Source: an uncultured Eubacteriales bacterium
GTDB taxonomy: Bacteria; Bacillota; Clostridia; Oscillospirales; Acutalibacteraceae
Reading direction: 5' to 3'
NCBI GenBank assembly: GCA_900319655.1
Contig: ONPH01000020.1
Coordinates: 1 to 24,262, forward strand
DNA length: 24,262 nt
Shown one piece after another: positions 1-7,839 of the stretch (the first letter of the stretch is position 1; the number at the start of each line of letters is the position of its first letter). Under the pieces are notes generated by a model, which was not told where the DNA came from, did not search any database, and was given only the letters and a program-made list of their open reading frames with translations. Made by a program: the position numbers and the translations under genes.

Positions 1-932
1 TCTTCCGGGTTGATGGGGTAGATGCCGGAATAGATCATCGGCAAAATATCCTTGTAGCCCGGGAGCGGTTCTGCCGCAGGGTTATTGGCAAGCGTTACGG
101 TGTCGCCCACCTTTGCGTCGGCAAGGGTTTTGATTGAACCGCAGATGTAGCCAACCTCGCCTGCGTAAAGACCGTCGGTCTTTTCAAACTGGGTAGCGTG
201 CATAAGTCCGCACTCAACAACGTTGAACACACTGCCTGTCGCCATCAGCTTAAATTCGTCGCCCGGGTGAATTTGACCTTCCTTTAGCCTTACGTAGATG
301 ATAACGCCCTTGTAGCTGTCGTAGTAGCTGTCGAAAATCAGCGCGCGCAGCGGAGCGTTAACGTCGCCCGTAGGCGCCGGAATATCGGTGACGATTTTTT
401 CGAGCACAGCGTGGATGTTGATACCTGTCTTTGCCGAAATTTGCGGAGCGTCCTCGGCAGGAATTCCGATAATGTCCTCAATCTCGGTGATAACCCTCTC
501 GGGATCGGCGCTGGGCAAATCAATTTTGTTGATTACCGGTACGATTTCAAGTCCGCTGTCAACCGCAAGATATGTGTTGGCAAGCGTCTGCGCCTCAATA
601 CCCTGAGAAGCGTCGACAACGAGTATCGCGCCCTCGCATGCCGCGAGCGAACGCGAAACCTCATAGTTAAAGTCGACGTGACCCGGGGTGTCGATTAGGT
701 TAAAAAGATATTTTTCGCCGTCGTCGGCGTTGTAAACAACGCTTACGGCGCGTGCCTTTATTGTAATGCCGCGTTCGCGTTCAAGCTCCATATCGTCGAG
801 CAGCTGAGCCTCCATATCGCGCGCCGATACGGAATTTGTCTGCTCTAAAATTCTGTCGGCAAGCGTGCTCTTGCCGTGGTCGATGTGGGCTATAATGCTG
901 AAATTGCGGATTTTATCCTGCGGAAAAGACAA
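1..932 (-). CDS. lepA: Elongation factor 4 (LepA), N-terminal part, runs off the left edge
   Basis: This is the ribosome-associated GTPase EF4/LepA, which remodels stalled or mis-translocated ribosomes in the cytoplasm. About 310 of the usual ~600 residues lie in the window. The translation shows the G1 loop AHIDHGKST at residues 15-23, the switch region RERGITI, the G3 motif DTPGHVDF and the G4 motif NKID, then the start of domain II ending in [10 protein letters not shown] at the left edge. The start is a TTG at 930-932. A TGA stop lies two codons upstream in the same frame, so no earlier start is possible, and an AGGTGA ribosome site sits just before it. It is transcribed alone from its own promoter (973-1001), just downstream of the terminator of the dockerin hydrolase gene. 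The family assignment is secure. Confidence 0.96.
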   Translation of the reverse strand, partial: MSFPQDKIRNFSIIAHIDHGKSTLADRILEQTNSVSARDMEAQLLDDMELERERGITIKARAVSVVYNADDGEKYLFNLIDTPGHVDFNYEVSRSLAACEGAILVVDASQGIEAQTLANTYLAVDSGLEIVPVINKIDLPSADPERVITEIEDIIGIPAEDAPQISAKTGINIHAVLEKIVTDIPAPTGDVNAPLRALIFDSYYDSYKGVIIYVRLKEGQIHPGDEFKLMATGSVFNVVECGLMHATQFEKTDGLYAGEVGYICGSIKTLADAKVGDTVTLANNPAAEPLPGYKDILPMIYSGIYPINPE

Positions 933-972
933 TTTTCATCACCTTTTTCTTATAAAATACTACTAACATATA

Positions 973-1001
973 ATTTTACCATAAAATCGCGTATTGTACA
1001 A
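973..1001 (-). promoter_or_regulatory. Predicted sigma-A promoter of lepA
   Basis: On the minus strand TTGTAC (996-1001) is followed after 17 nt by TAAAAT (973-978). A TGG directly before the -10 makes an extended -10 element. It lies about 40 nt upstream of the lepA TTG start and after the preceding gene's terminator. Confidence 0.55.
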
Positions 1002-1021
1002 GCATAAAATTACGTTGATAT

Positions 1022-1053
1022 TCAAAAAGGCTCTCCCAAAAACGGGAGAGCCT
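1022..1053 (-). terminator. Intrinsic terminator of the dockerin hydrolase gene
   Basis: A perfect 10-bp stem (1028-1037 with 1044-1053) has a 6-nt loop. On the minus strand it is followed by a run of five T at 1023-1027. It lies about 17 nt after the stop codon of the gene ending at 1070. Confidence 0.88.
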
Positions 1054-1069
1054 GAACGGTTAATTTGTG

Positions 1070-3508
1070 TTATTCCTTTTCAATCGGGAATTTGTCGATT
1101 TTTCCTGCGGCGTATTTCTGAATAAGAGCCGAGTCGAGAATATCAACAACGCCGTCGCCGTTTACGTCGGCGGCAAGCTTCTGCTCATCGGTGAGTTCAG
1201 CCATTTCGTTGGTTGAAAGCTGAATCAGCGCTGAGTCGAGAATATCGACATTACCGTCGCTGTTAACGTCGCCGTAAGCGTATTCGCCCTTGTCCTCCTG
1301 AGCGGTCAGCTTGTACTCAACGCCGGTGGGAATAGTATAGCCTTCGCCGGGCTTGGGCAGCGAAAGGGTAACGGTAGCGTTTTCAACGTTCTCTGCAGCG
1401 CCGTTGAATACATCATTCGCGGTTGCCGAATAAACGTCATATTCCTTTACAGCCGCGCCGATTGTACCGCTGAAGTTTTTGAACACAACGGAGTAATCCA
1501 TATCCATCGGAATACGCAGGAATCCGCCGTCGTTGGTGGTGGTAAAGCCTACCCACTTGTCGGTGCTCTCAACAAGAACGCCGTCATCGATAACGCCTAC
1601 GGTCTGACCTTTGCTGTTGAGGATTGTGCCGTCGAGAGCTTCGGGGTTTTCAGCGTCAAAATAAACTCTGCGGTAGCCGTTAGTCTGGTCGGGGGTTAGA
1701 GCCTTATAATCGGCAAAAATGCTGTCGTCAAGTCTGAGCCATGACATATACACCTCATTGGTGTGGTCGTACATTAGCTTTGTAATGTTGCTGACAAGAG
1801 TAGCCGCGTTTTTCATCTGCTCGTTGTTGATAAGCAGAGGTCTTACCTCGCTGCTCTGCCAGATGTTGCCGAATATAAGGTGAGACAGGGTGAAGGTAAG
1901 CGAGTAAGCCGCCTTGGGGTTGGCAATTTTGTCAACAAGATACTGAGAAGCGTTTGCGGCGGTCATACCGTCGTAGACCGCGTCGCAGAGGTAGTTCGCG
2001 GCAATAGGTCTGATGTCGTCAGCGTCCATAAGCATATATTTGCCGAGCTTTATCGCGAGACCGGCAATCTGTCCGGCGTCAATTCCGACTTCCTCACTGC
2101 CGTCTTTGCTTTCGGTTTCCGCAAGGGCGCTTTTTGTGACCACAGCAAGCTCCTGAGCTTTTGCTGTGAGCGCCTCGTTGGTGGCGTTAATCTCGGTTTT
2201 ATACTTTTGTTTCATAAAGTAAGCGTACATTGCGACTACCGCGTCAATCGCGCTGTCGCTGCCCATAAGTCCCGAGCCGAACGCGGAAGTCTCGTCGCCG
2301 TCAAGGGAACGGACGTAGCCGATAAAGTCAGAGAACGCCTCCTCGTATTTTTCGGCATAGCTTGCTCTGCCGCCGGTAATCTTGGTAAGATAAGCGCCGA
2401 GGCCTGAAAGGTAAGTTGACGCGTCCGAGGGAATATAAGAGTCGGGGTCGTCAACCATGCCGATTGAACCGTCAGTGAAGCCGAGCTTTTTGGGCATAAA
2501 GTGCTCTGATGATGTTGTTGTGGTAAATTCCTCGTAAATTCCGGGGTTGCAGGTGCTGAGGTTGGCAAGCATATCGTCGTACTTGTCCATATCCTTAATC
2601 ATGGTGCTTGTGCCGTAGCGGTCAAAGCCCATCCTGGCAGGAGCCATCATAGAAGCGAGCTCGCTTGTCTGGTAAATGTTAAAGATTCCGGCGTACTTCT
2701 CGTTATGGGGATCCTGAGCCGTGTCGGCTGCATAAGGAGTACCGAAGGTGTAGGCGTAAAGGTTTTCGGGAGCAAGCTCAATGCTTTCTCCCAAATATTC
2801 CTTGGGATTGTCAATAAGCTTTTTGGCGTTCAGGTTTGTAATGGCGGCGCCTCGGCTGTAGCCGGCTGCCCAAACCTTGATGTCGCCTGAAATGTTGTTT
2901 TCCTCAACGTAGTTTTTGGCAAATTCAAGGCACTTGTCTGACGAACGGTCAAAGCCCTTTGCGTCGCCCTCTGCGCCGAGAACAAAGTTGTCGCCCCATT
3001 CCATTTCGTAGCCTGCGCTGCGCGGAACGATTGTGAGCATGGTGTATTCCTTGCCGTCCTGAACAATCTTTTTGTGGGCGCATGCAACGCCGATTGTGTC
3101 CTTGGTGGGCTTGATTGTGTAGTCGTGGTTAATGGCGATGTCAGAGAAGCCGATGTCCTCCAAAAACGCGATAACGTCACGGTTTTTCTTTGCATAGCCC
3201 TCGGGGGTGAACGGCTCGCGCGTACTGCTTACCGAAGCCTCGGCAAGCGACATGCTGAGCGTTGCAAGGTGAGAGTCATACTCCTTGCTGCTCTTTGTGA
3301 AATAGTCGTCTGAATATGCATAGTAGTCAACGCTGTCTGACAAACCATAAATTTCACCCTCGCCCGGACGGTAGTAGAACGAACCGAGGTAATAGTTAGG
3401 TTCACCGGATTTGTCTGTGGTTTCTGCAAAAGCGGCTACGGTTCCTACGGGAAGAACAATAGCAGCAGCCAAAAAAGCGGCCAGTGCTTTTTTGAATAGC
3501 TTCATCAT
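1070..3508 (-). CDS. Secreted lipase-like alpha/beta hydrolase with C-terminal type I dockerin
   Basis: This 812-residue protein begins with a typical signal peptide (KLFKKALAAFLAAAIVLP, likely cleaved after AFA near residue 28). A nucleophile-elbow motif GYSRG (residues 216-220, Ser218) follows VWAA, as in class-3 lipase-type alpha/beta hydrolases. The last ~67 residues hold two Ca-binding repeats, DVNSDGNVDILDSALI and DVNGDGVVDILDSALI, the duplicated F-hand of a type I dockerin. The protein is therefore probably exported and docked onto a cohesin scaffold or the cell surface. The substrate cannot be read from the sequence; esterase or lipase activity is an inference from the motif. The start is the first of two adjacent ATGs (3506-3508), 6 nt from a perfect AGGAGG; the second ATG at 3503-3505 is equally possible. 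The gene is monocistronic, with its own promoter and terminator. Confidence 0.88.
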   Translation of the reverse strand: MMKLFKKALAAFLAAAIVLPVGTVAAFAETTDKSGEPNYYLGSFYYRPGEGEIYGLSDSVDYYAYSDDYFTKSSKEYDSHLATLSMSLAEASVSSTREPFTPEGYAKKNRDVIAFLEDIGFSDIAINHDYTIKPTKDTIGVACAHKKIVQDGKEYTMLTIVPRSAGYEMEWGDNFVLGAEGDAKGFDRSSDKCLEFAKNYVEENNISGDIKVWAAGYSRGAAITNLNAKKLIDNPKEYLGESIELAPENLYAYTFGTPYAADTAQDPHNEKYAGIFNIYQTSELASMMAPARMGFDRYGTSTMIKDMDKYDDMLANLSTCNPGIYEEFTTTTSSEHFMPKKLGFTDGSIGMVDDPDSYIPSDASTYLSGLGAYLTKITGGRASYAEKYEEAFSDFIGYVRSLDGDETSAFGSGLMGSDSAIDAVVAMYAYFMKQKYKTEINATNEALTAKAQELAVVTKSALAETESKDGSEEVGIDAGQIAGLAIKLGKYMLMDADDIRPIAANYLCDAVYDGMTAANASQYLVDKIANPKAAYSLTFTLSHLIFGNIWQSSEVRPLLINNEQMKNAATLVSNITKLMYDHTNEVYMSWLRLDDSIFADYKALTPDQTNGYRRVYFDAENPEALDGTILNSKGQTVGVIDDGVLVESTDKWVGFTTTNDGGFLRIPMDMDYSVVFKNFSGTIGAAVKEYDVYSATANDVFNGAAENVENATVTLSLPKPGEGYTIPTGVEYKLTAQEDKGEYAYGDVNSDGNVDILDSALIQLSTNEMAELTDEQKLAADVNGDGVVDILDSALIQKYAAGKIDKFPIEKE

Positions 3509-3559
3509 AGAAATCCTCCTTGAATTAAATTTGTATTGTTTTGTTATTTGCACAAGGTA

Positions 3560-3589
3560 AGTATACAATTAAATTGTGTCTTTTGTCAA
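3560..3589 (-). promoter_or_regulatory. Predicted sigma-A promoter of the dockerin hydrolase gene
   Basis: On the minus strand a consensus TTGACA (3584-3589) is followed after 18 nt by TATACT (3560-3565). The leader to the ATG is about 45 nt. It is divergent from the promoter at 3623-3651. Confidence 0.7.
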
Positions 3590-3622
3590 TGAAAAAGGAC
3601 AAAATATTACAGGGAATTTTTG

Positions 3623-3651
3623 TTGACCGCCGAGTATACAAATGATATAAT
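3623..3651 (+). promoter_or_regulatory. Predicted sigma-A promoter of the C_GCAxxG_C_C gene
   Basis: TTGACC (3623-3628), a 17-nt spacer and a perfect TATAAT (3646-3651). The -10 lies about 30 nt before the ATG at 3681. This is one of the best promoter matches in the window. Confidence 0.78.
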
Positions 3652-3680
3652 CTAATAAATTAATAAAAAGGAATGATTTT

Positions 3681-4061
3681 ATGACAAAGGGCGATATTGC
3701 AAAAAATAATTTTCAGAACGGCTGCAACTGCGCTCAGGCGGTGCTTTTGGCGTTTTGCGAGGACTACGGAATGGACAGAGATACTGCGATGATGATTGCT
3801 GCGTCTTTCGGCGCGGGAATGGGCGGACTAAGGGAGACCTGCGGAACCGTGACAGGCGCGAATATGGTAATAGGGCTCGCCAAGGGCAAAAACAAAGCTG
3901 CGGCCAACGGTGCGTTCAGGCAGTTTGCCGAGAGGTTCAGGGAGAAAAACGGCTCGCTCGTATGCCGCGAGCTGCTCGGAATAAGGATAAAAACAAGGCT
4001 CACCTGCGCCGATTTGTGCAAGGATGCAGGCGATATGCTCGAGGAAATTTTGGCTCAGTAA
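3681..4061 (+). CDS. C_GCAxxG_C_C family protein, putative redox protein
   Basis: A 126-residue cytoplasmic protein whose Cys spacing fits the C_GCAxxG_C_C family: CNCAQAV near residues 16-22, RETCGTVTGA in the middle, and two C-terminal clusters (VCRELLG and CADLCKDA). The family is often found near redox or metal-handling genes, but its activity has not been defined, so a redox or metal-binding role is only a family inference. The start is the ATG after AAAAGGAAT. It has its own strong promoter. The next gene is 131 nt away with a separate promoter, so it is probably monocistronic. No clear terminator follows it. Confidence 0.82.
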   Translation: MTKGDIAKNNFQNGCNCAQAVLLAFCEDYGMDRDTAMMIAASFGAGMGGLRETCGTVTGANMVIGLAKGKNKAAANGAFRQFAERFREKNGSLVCRELLGIRIKTRLTCADLCKDAGDMLEEILAQ

Positions 4062-4135
4062 TAAAAAATCCATATGGAAAAACAATTTTATAATGCCGTT
4101 TTGTCCGATAAATACTGATGTAAAGCGATACTTTC

Positions 4136-4164
4136 TTTACTTTTTCGGTAAGGTATTATATACT
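4136..4164 (+). promoter_or_regulatory. Predicted promoter of the small membrane protein / HTH operon
   Basis: TTTACT (4136-4141), 17-nt spacer, TATACT (4159-4164). The start codon is 29 nt downstream of the -10, after a GGGAGGTGA ribosome site. Confidence 0.5.
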
Positions 4165-4192
4165 TGGCTCAACAAACACGGGAGGTGAGTAT

Positions 4193-4375
4193 ATGGGCTG
4201 GCTTTTAATTCCGCTCATCATCATTGTAATCATTTTGGGCATAGGGATTGTACGCTCAATGAACACAAGCTACCGCTTCGGCGAGGGCATGTTCAAGAGC
4301 AGCGAGTACAATTTGGAAGAAAAGGACGACATTTCCGATAAGGAGTATTACGACGAAGAGGGGCTGTTTAAATGA
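4193..4375 (+). CDS. Small single-pass membrane protein with acidic tail (60 aa)
   Basis: The product is a short hydrophobic helix (about residues 3-21, LLIPLIIIVIILGIGIV) followed by a polar, strongly acidic tail (EEKDDISDKEYYDEEG). I do not recognise a named family. The ribosome site GGGAGGTGA is very strong. Its stop codon overlaps the ATG of the next gene as ATGA (4372-4375), which suggests translational coupling and a joint function, perhaps as a partner or modulator of the membrane-bound HTH protein. That role is inferred only from the overlap. Confidence 0.8.
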   Translation: MGWLLIPLIIIVIILGIGIVRSMNTSYRFGEGMFKSSEYNLEEKDDISDKEYYDEEGLFK

Positions 4376-5883
4376 CGTTTGGTAAAAAGCTCCAAAGCTT
4401 AAGAAAAGAAAAAGGTATGTCGCAGGACGCGCTCGCAAATCAGCTTTATGTAACGCGCCAGAGCGTAAGCCAGTGGGAAAACGACAGAACAATGCCGTCG
4501 GTTGACCTGCTTATAAAAATCAGCGAGATATTCGACACAACCGTGGACGCGCTTTTGGGCAAGCCTGAGACCGAGAGTATTCCCCAGCCGATGGCTCAGG
4601 CGAAAACGCTGACGGATAAAAAGTCGATAAAAACCGCTATGCGTTATGAGTATTCAACGGCGGTAATCGTGCTTGTCTCAATGGCGTTGCTGTTTTTAGG
4701 AATGTACGCCGTAATGATGTTTATTGAGAACAATATATTCTCGCTCACGCCCGAGGTTCTCGCGAGATTTTCGAGAAGCATATTTAATGTGTGGAAGAAT
4801 ATATTGCCGGCTGTTTTGTGTGCCGCGGCAGGCGGAGTGCTGACAATTATCAGCTTTGTCCACACGCGCAAGGCGGTGGAGTTCGGCAAAAAACACGCCT
4901 GTACGCTTAACTTTTTCTACGATCACCTTGTAATCGCGGAGGAGGGCGCGGAACCGCTCAGCCTGTTTTATACCAATATAAAGCAGCTTGTGGAAACCGA
5001 CGGATATTTTATCTTTAAAATGCAGAACAAGGCGAGGTTCTGCGTTGATAAAAGTGAGCTTGAAAATCCTGAGGAGCTCTCAAAGCTGTTGAAATCCGCA
5101 AAGAATTACCTTGACAGAAGGCTGTCAAAAACACCGACCGGAATGGGTAAAGTAAAGCGCTGTGCGGTTAGGGTTTCCAGAGATTTTTTCTTTACCGCAT
5201 CGTTTTTTACGCCGTTCTATATAACGCTTATATTCGGGCTTGTCACAACGATATTGACCGAAAATCAGTTTGTAAGATTTACCGTGTTTATAATTCCGTT
5301 TTTGGTAGTGCTCGCAGCGACCGTATTGGGTGTTGTGTTTACGGTTCGCAAAATCAAGGCGAAGCGAATGATAATCGCCGGAGGAGCAGCCATAGTTATT
5401 TTTGTGGTTATGAATTTTGCGATTTATAACGCCTCGGTTATCTATAATTTCCAGCACGACAGGGTAAAGTCAGAGCAGTTTGTGACCTATATGGAGGAGC
5501 ACGGACTGACGGTTGAGGATACAATCAAGGGCAGGGAAGAGCTGTATATCTCCAAATGCTATACGGCAAAGCCGAAGGATAATTCGTTTGAGATTACTTA
5601 CCTTGAATTTGACGAGTATTCACAAAACTACGGTTTGTTCTCCGCAAGGGAGACCGCCGGAAGATTCTTAAACGAGATCCGTTCTCAGCCGAGAATGACA
5701 ACGCGCTACACAAGTCAGGATTTAGCATTTAATATGTTCTATACCGAGACTACAAACAACCATTACGCCTATGTTTCGCTCAACGAGTACAGCGTAATCT
5801 ATATTAACGCGGCAACGGAAGCCGAGCCCGAAATTAAGAATGTGCTAAAGGACTTTGAGCTCAGCAAGCCGTATGTATTTTAA
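4372..5883 (+). CDS. XRE-type HTH protein with five TM segments, YcxB-like domain and extracytoplasmic C-terminal domain
   Basis: This 503-residue protein starts with a clear XRE/Cro-CI helix-turn-helix (residues ~5-62, with MSQDALANQLYVTRQSVSQW). TM segments lie at about 95-117 and 144-164. A soluble stretch at ~175-248 (FFYDHLVI...SLFYTNIKQLVETDGYFIF) resembles the YcxB-like domain. Three more TM segments lie at ~271-294, 303-325 and 333-353, followed by a ~145-residue polar C-terminal domain. With the HTH in the cytoplasm, five TM segments put the YcxB-like part inside and the C-terminal domain outside. The layout suggests a one-component membrane sensor-regulator; the signal and target genes are unknown. 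It is translationally coupled to the 60-aa membrane protein before it and ends at a strong terminator. Confidence 0.85.
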   Translation: MTFGKKLQSLRKEKGMSQDALANQLYVTRQSVSQWENDRTMPSVDLLIKISEIFDTTVDALLGKPETESIPQPMAQAKTLTDKKSIKTAMRYEYSTAVIVLVSMALLFLGMYAVMMFIENNIFSLTPEVLARFSRSIFNVWKNILPAVLCAAAGGVLTIISFVHTRKAVEFGKKHACTLNFFYDHLVIAEEGAEPLSLFYTNIKQLVETDGYFIFKMQNKARFCVDKSELENPEELSKLLKSAKNYLDRRLSKTPTGMGKVKRCAVRVSRDFFFTASFFTPFYITLIFGLVTTILTENQFVRFTVFIIPFLVVLAATVLGVVFTVRKIKAKRMIIAGGAAIVIFVVMNFAIYNASVIYNFQHDRVKSEQFVTYMEEHGLTVEDTIKGREELYISKCYTAKPKDNSFEITYLEFDEYSQNYGLFSARETAGRFLNEIRSQPRMTTRYTSQDLAFNMFYTETTNNHYAYVSLNEYSVIYINAATEAEPEIKNVLKDFELSKPYVF

Positions 5884-5895
5884 TTAACAAAATAA

Positions 5896-5940
5896 AAACT
5901 GTCATTTTGAGAACAAACTCAGAATGACAGTTTTGTTTTA
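5896..5940 (+). terminator. Intrinsic terminator after the HTH-membrane gene
   Basis: A long stem (5896-5911 with 5918-5933, one G-T pair) closes a 6-nt AACAAA loop and is followed by TTTTGTTTTA. The 5' side is A-rich, so it may also act on the minus strand, although ilvB ends about 170 nt away. Confidence 0.85.
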
Positions 5941-5989
5941 TTGGTTGTTTTAGCTGTTGATTTAAAAAGTTAAGTATATCGCGTACTTT

Positions 5990-6073
5990 TGAACCCGCCG
6001 TTAATCAAACCTATTGTATAAATCAAATTTCTGAACCCGCCGTTAATCAGACTTAAAATAAAATCAAACCTTT
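5990..6073. repeat. Two tandem 42-bp direct repeat units between the HTH gene and ilvB
   Basis: Two adjacent 42-bp units (5990-6031, 6032-6073) begin with the identical 18-mer TGAACCCGCCGTTAATCA, and about 33 of 42 positions match overall. Both also share AAATCAAA near their ends. The rest of the 222-bp gap (5884-6105) holds only the terminator and A/T-rich sequence. On the minus strand these repeats form the 3' untranslated region of ilvB. Two copies with no unique spacer do not make a CRISPR array. Confidence 0.7.
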
Positions 6074-6091
6074 AAAAAGGCGGAATTGGAT

Positions 6092-6106
6092 GCAACGTCA
6101 CGTTGC
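6092..6106. repeat. 15-bp palindrome abutting the ilvB stop codon
   Basis: GCAACGT-C-ACGTTGC is a perfect odd palindrome whose last base overlaps the ilvB TAG. There is no following T run on the minus strand, so it does not look like a standard intrinsic terminator. No such terminator was seen for ilvB. Confidence 0.5.
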
Positions 6107-7773
6107 TACATTGAGGTTACGATGTCGTCAACGGTTTTTCCGGGCGGAATCATCGGGAGTACGTTTTCGTCGGGGCTGATTTGCACGTCAATTACAACAG
6201 GAGCGTTGAGTGCGATTGCCTTTTCAAGCGTGGGCATAATTTCCTCGTCGCGCGTAATGCGCATACCCTCAACACCAAATGCGTTTGCAAGCTTAACAAA
6301 ATCCGTAGCTCTGTGCGGATCGGTCTGCGAAAAACGGCTGCCGTAGAACAGCTTTTGCCACTGCCTTACCATACCGAGCACGCGGTTGTTCATAACAAGA
6401 ACAATCACAGGCAGGTTGTACGACTTCATCGTGACAAGCTCGTTAAGGTTCATATGAAAACTGCCGTCGCCCGTGAACAGGAACACGCGCCTTTCGGGGT
6501 GAGCAACCTGCGCGCCGATAGCCGCGCCCATACCAAAGCCCATTGTGCCCATACCGCCTGAGGTCAGCAGGGTTCTCTCGCGCTCAATTTTGGCGTACTG
6601 CGCAACCCACATCTGGTGCTGTCCTACGTCGGTAGCAATAATGTCCTCGGGTTTTTTAAGGCCGTTAACCGCGTAAATAACATCGTGCGCCTGGGGGAAC
6701 TCGTCCTCGTAGGGCTTAACGTCGTCAAATTTATGCTTCCATTCATCAATCTGGCTGAGCCAGTCGGGGTGGCTTTGCTGTTCAAGTCCGATAACAAGCG
6801 CCGAGAGGCTCGCCTTTACGTCACCGAGAATATACTCGTCAACCTTGACGTTCTTGTTGATCTCCTTGTCGTCAATTTCAAGCTGAACAATCTTTGCCTG
6901 ATTGCCGAACTTCTCTCTGTCGCCGGCAACTCTGTCCGAAAAACGCGCCGCGCAGGAAATCATCAAGTCGCACTCGGCGGTGATCATACCGGTCTCGTAG
7001 CCGCCGTGCATACCGATATTGCCTATGCAGAGCGGATCGCTCGCAGGGATTGTGCCGAGTCCCATCAGCGAACAGCAAACGGGAGCGTCAATCAGCCTTG
7101 CAAAATCCTGAAGCTCCTTGCAGGCGTTCGCGCTGATAATGCCGCCGCCGGCGTAAATCATCGGGCGCTTGGCGTTTCTGATAAGCTCCTGAACTCTGCG
7201 TATACTGCCGGGATTTTGGATTTCAATCAGCTCTCTGTGAGCCTTGGGCTCGGGAGTGTATTCTGTTACCTGAGCGGTGATGTCCTTGGGGACGTCAATC
7301 AGAACCGGACCTTTTCTGCCGCTTTTTGCGAGAGCGAAAGCCCTGCGGATTGACGGCGCGAGGTCCTCAACAGTCTCGACAAGCCAGCTGTCCTTTGTGA
7401 TCGGCTTGACAATGTCTACAATGTCAACCTCCTGAAAGCTGTCTCTGCCCAGTTGGTCGGTGGTAACGTTAGCGGTAATCGCCACGATAGGGATTGAGTC
7501 GATGTTCGCGGTAGCGATTCCGGTTACAATGTTCGTCGCGCCGGGGCCTGAGGTGGTCAGTACCACGCCGGTTTTGCCGGTTGAACGCGCGTAACCGTCA
7601 GCCGCGTGGGACGCGCCCTGTTCGTGAGCGGTAAGAATGTGTGTGATTTTGTCGCTGTACTTATACAGAGCGTCGTATGTATTAAGAGCCGCACCGCCCG
7701 GATAACCGAAAACGGTGTCTACCCCCTGCTCCAAAAGACATTCGCAAATAATTTCTGCACCTGTAAGCTTCAT
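6106..7773 (-). CDS. ilvB: Acetolactate synthase, large (catalytic) subunit
   Basis: Acetohydroxyacid synthase catalyses the first common step of valine/leucine/isoleucine synthesis using ThDP, Mg and FAD. The 555-residue length is normal for the catalytic subunit. Visible are the catalytic Glu51 in AHEQGA, the ThDP motif GDG (435-437) to NN (462-463), and the MVRQWQKLFYGSR segment (468-480) typical of anabolic AHAS. The start is the ATG at 7771-7773 after AAGGGGA; an upstream in-frame ATG at 7804-7806 would lie inside the promoter -10 and has no ribosome site. No small regulatory subunit gene (ilvN/ilvH) adjoins it in this window. It lies 66 nt downstream of rsmE but has its own strong promoter. 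Confidence 0.96.
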   Translation of the reverse strand: MKLTGAEIICECLLEQGVDTVFGYPGGAALNTYDALYKYSDKITHILTAHEQGASHAADGYARSTGKTGVVLTTSGPGATNIVTGIATANIDSIPIVAITANVTTDQLGRDSFQEVDIVDIVKPITKDSWLVETVEDLAPSIRRAFALAKSGRKGPVLIDVPKDITAQVTEYTPEPKAHRELIEIQNPGSIRRVQELIRNAKRPMIYAGGGIISANACKELQDFARLIDAPVCCSLMGLGTIPASDPLCIGNIGMHGGYETGMITAECDLMISCAARFSDRVAGDREKFGNQAKIVQLEIDDKEINKNVKVDEYILGDVKASLSALVIGLEQQSHPDWLSQIDEWKHKFDDVKPYEDEFPQAHDVIYAVNGLKKPEDIIATDVGQHQMWVAQYAKIERERTLLTSGGMGTMGFGMGAAIGAQVAHPERRVFLFTGDGSFHMNLNELVTMKSYNLPVIVLVMNNRVLGMVRQWQKLFYGSRFSQTDPHRATDFVKLANAFGVEGMRITRDEEIMPTLEKAIALNAPVVIDVQISPDENVLPMIPPGKTVDDIVTSM

Positions 7774-7804
7774 TTTTATTCCCCTTAAAAATAGTCTACC
7801 TATC

Positions 7805-7833
7805 ATTTTAGCGCATTAAAGCGCTGTTGTCAA
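7805..7833 (-). promoter_or_regulatory. Strong sigma-A promoter of ilvB with an inverted repeat in the spacer
   Basis: On the minus strand a consensus TTGACA (7828-7833) is followed after 17 nt by TAAAAT (7805-7810). The spacer carries the inverted repeat AGCGC-N6-GCGCT (7810-7825), which could be an operator. The promoter begins just after the rsmE stop codon, so ilvB is not solely dependent on rsmE transcription. The intervening leader shows no T-box or long attenuator. Confidence 0.72.
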
Positions 7834-7839
7834 TAGTTG

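Noticed and set aside
1880..2407. A 175-codon plus-strand open frame
   Set aside because: Antisense to the dockerin hydrolase gene; no ribosome site or domain signature.
3509..3568. Longer N-terminus for the dockerin hydrolase (start at 3568)
   Set aside because: It would start inside the predicted promoter and put 20 residues before a normal signal peptide; AGGAGG directly precedes the ATGs at 3503-3508.
5990..6073. Possible CRISPR array
   Set aside because: Only two degenerate units with no unique spacers and no cas genes nearby.
6616..7353. A 245-codon open frame on the plus strand
   Set aside because: It lies entirely antisense to ilvB, has no ribosome site and its product has no recognisable features; GC-rich codon positions of ilvB produce it.
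7774..7839. T-box or leader-peptide attenuator before ilvB
   Set aside because: The leader after the predicted start site is only about 25 nt, without T-box sequence or a terminator hairpin.
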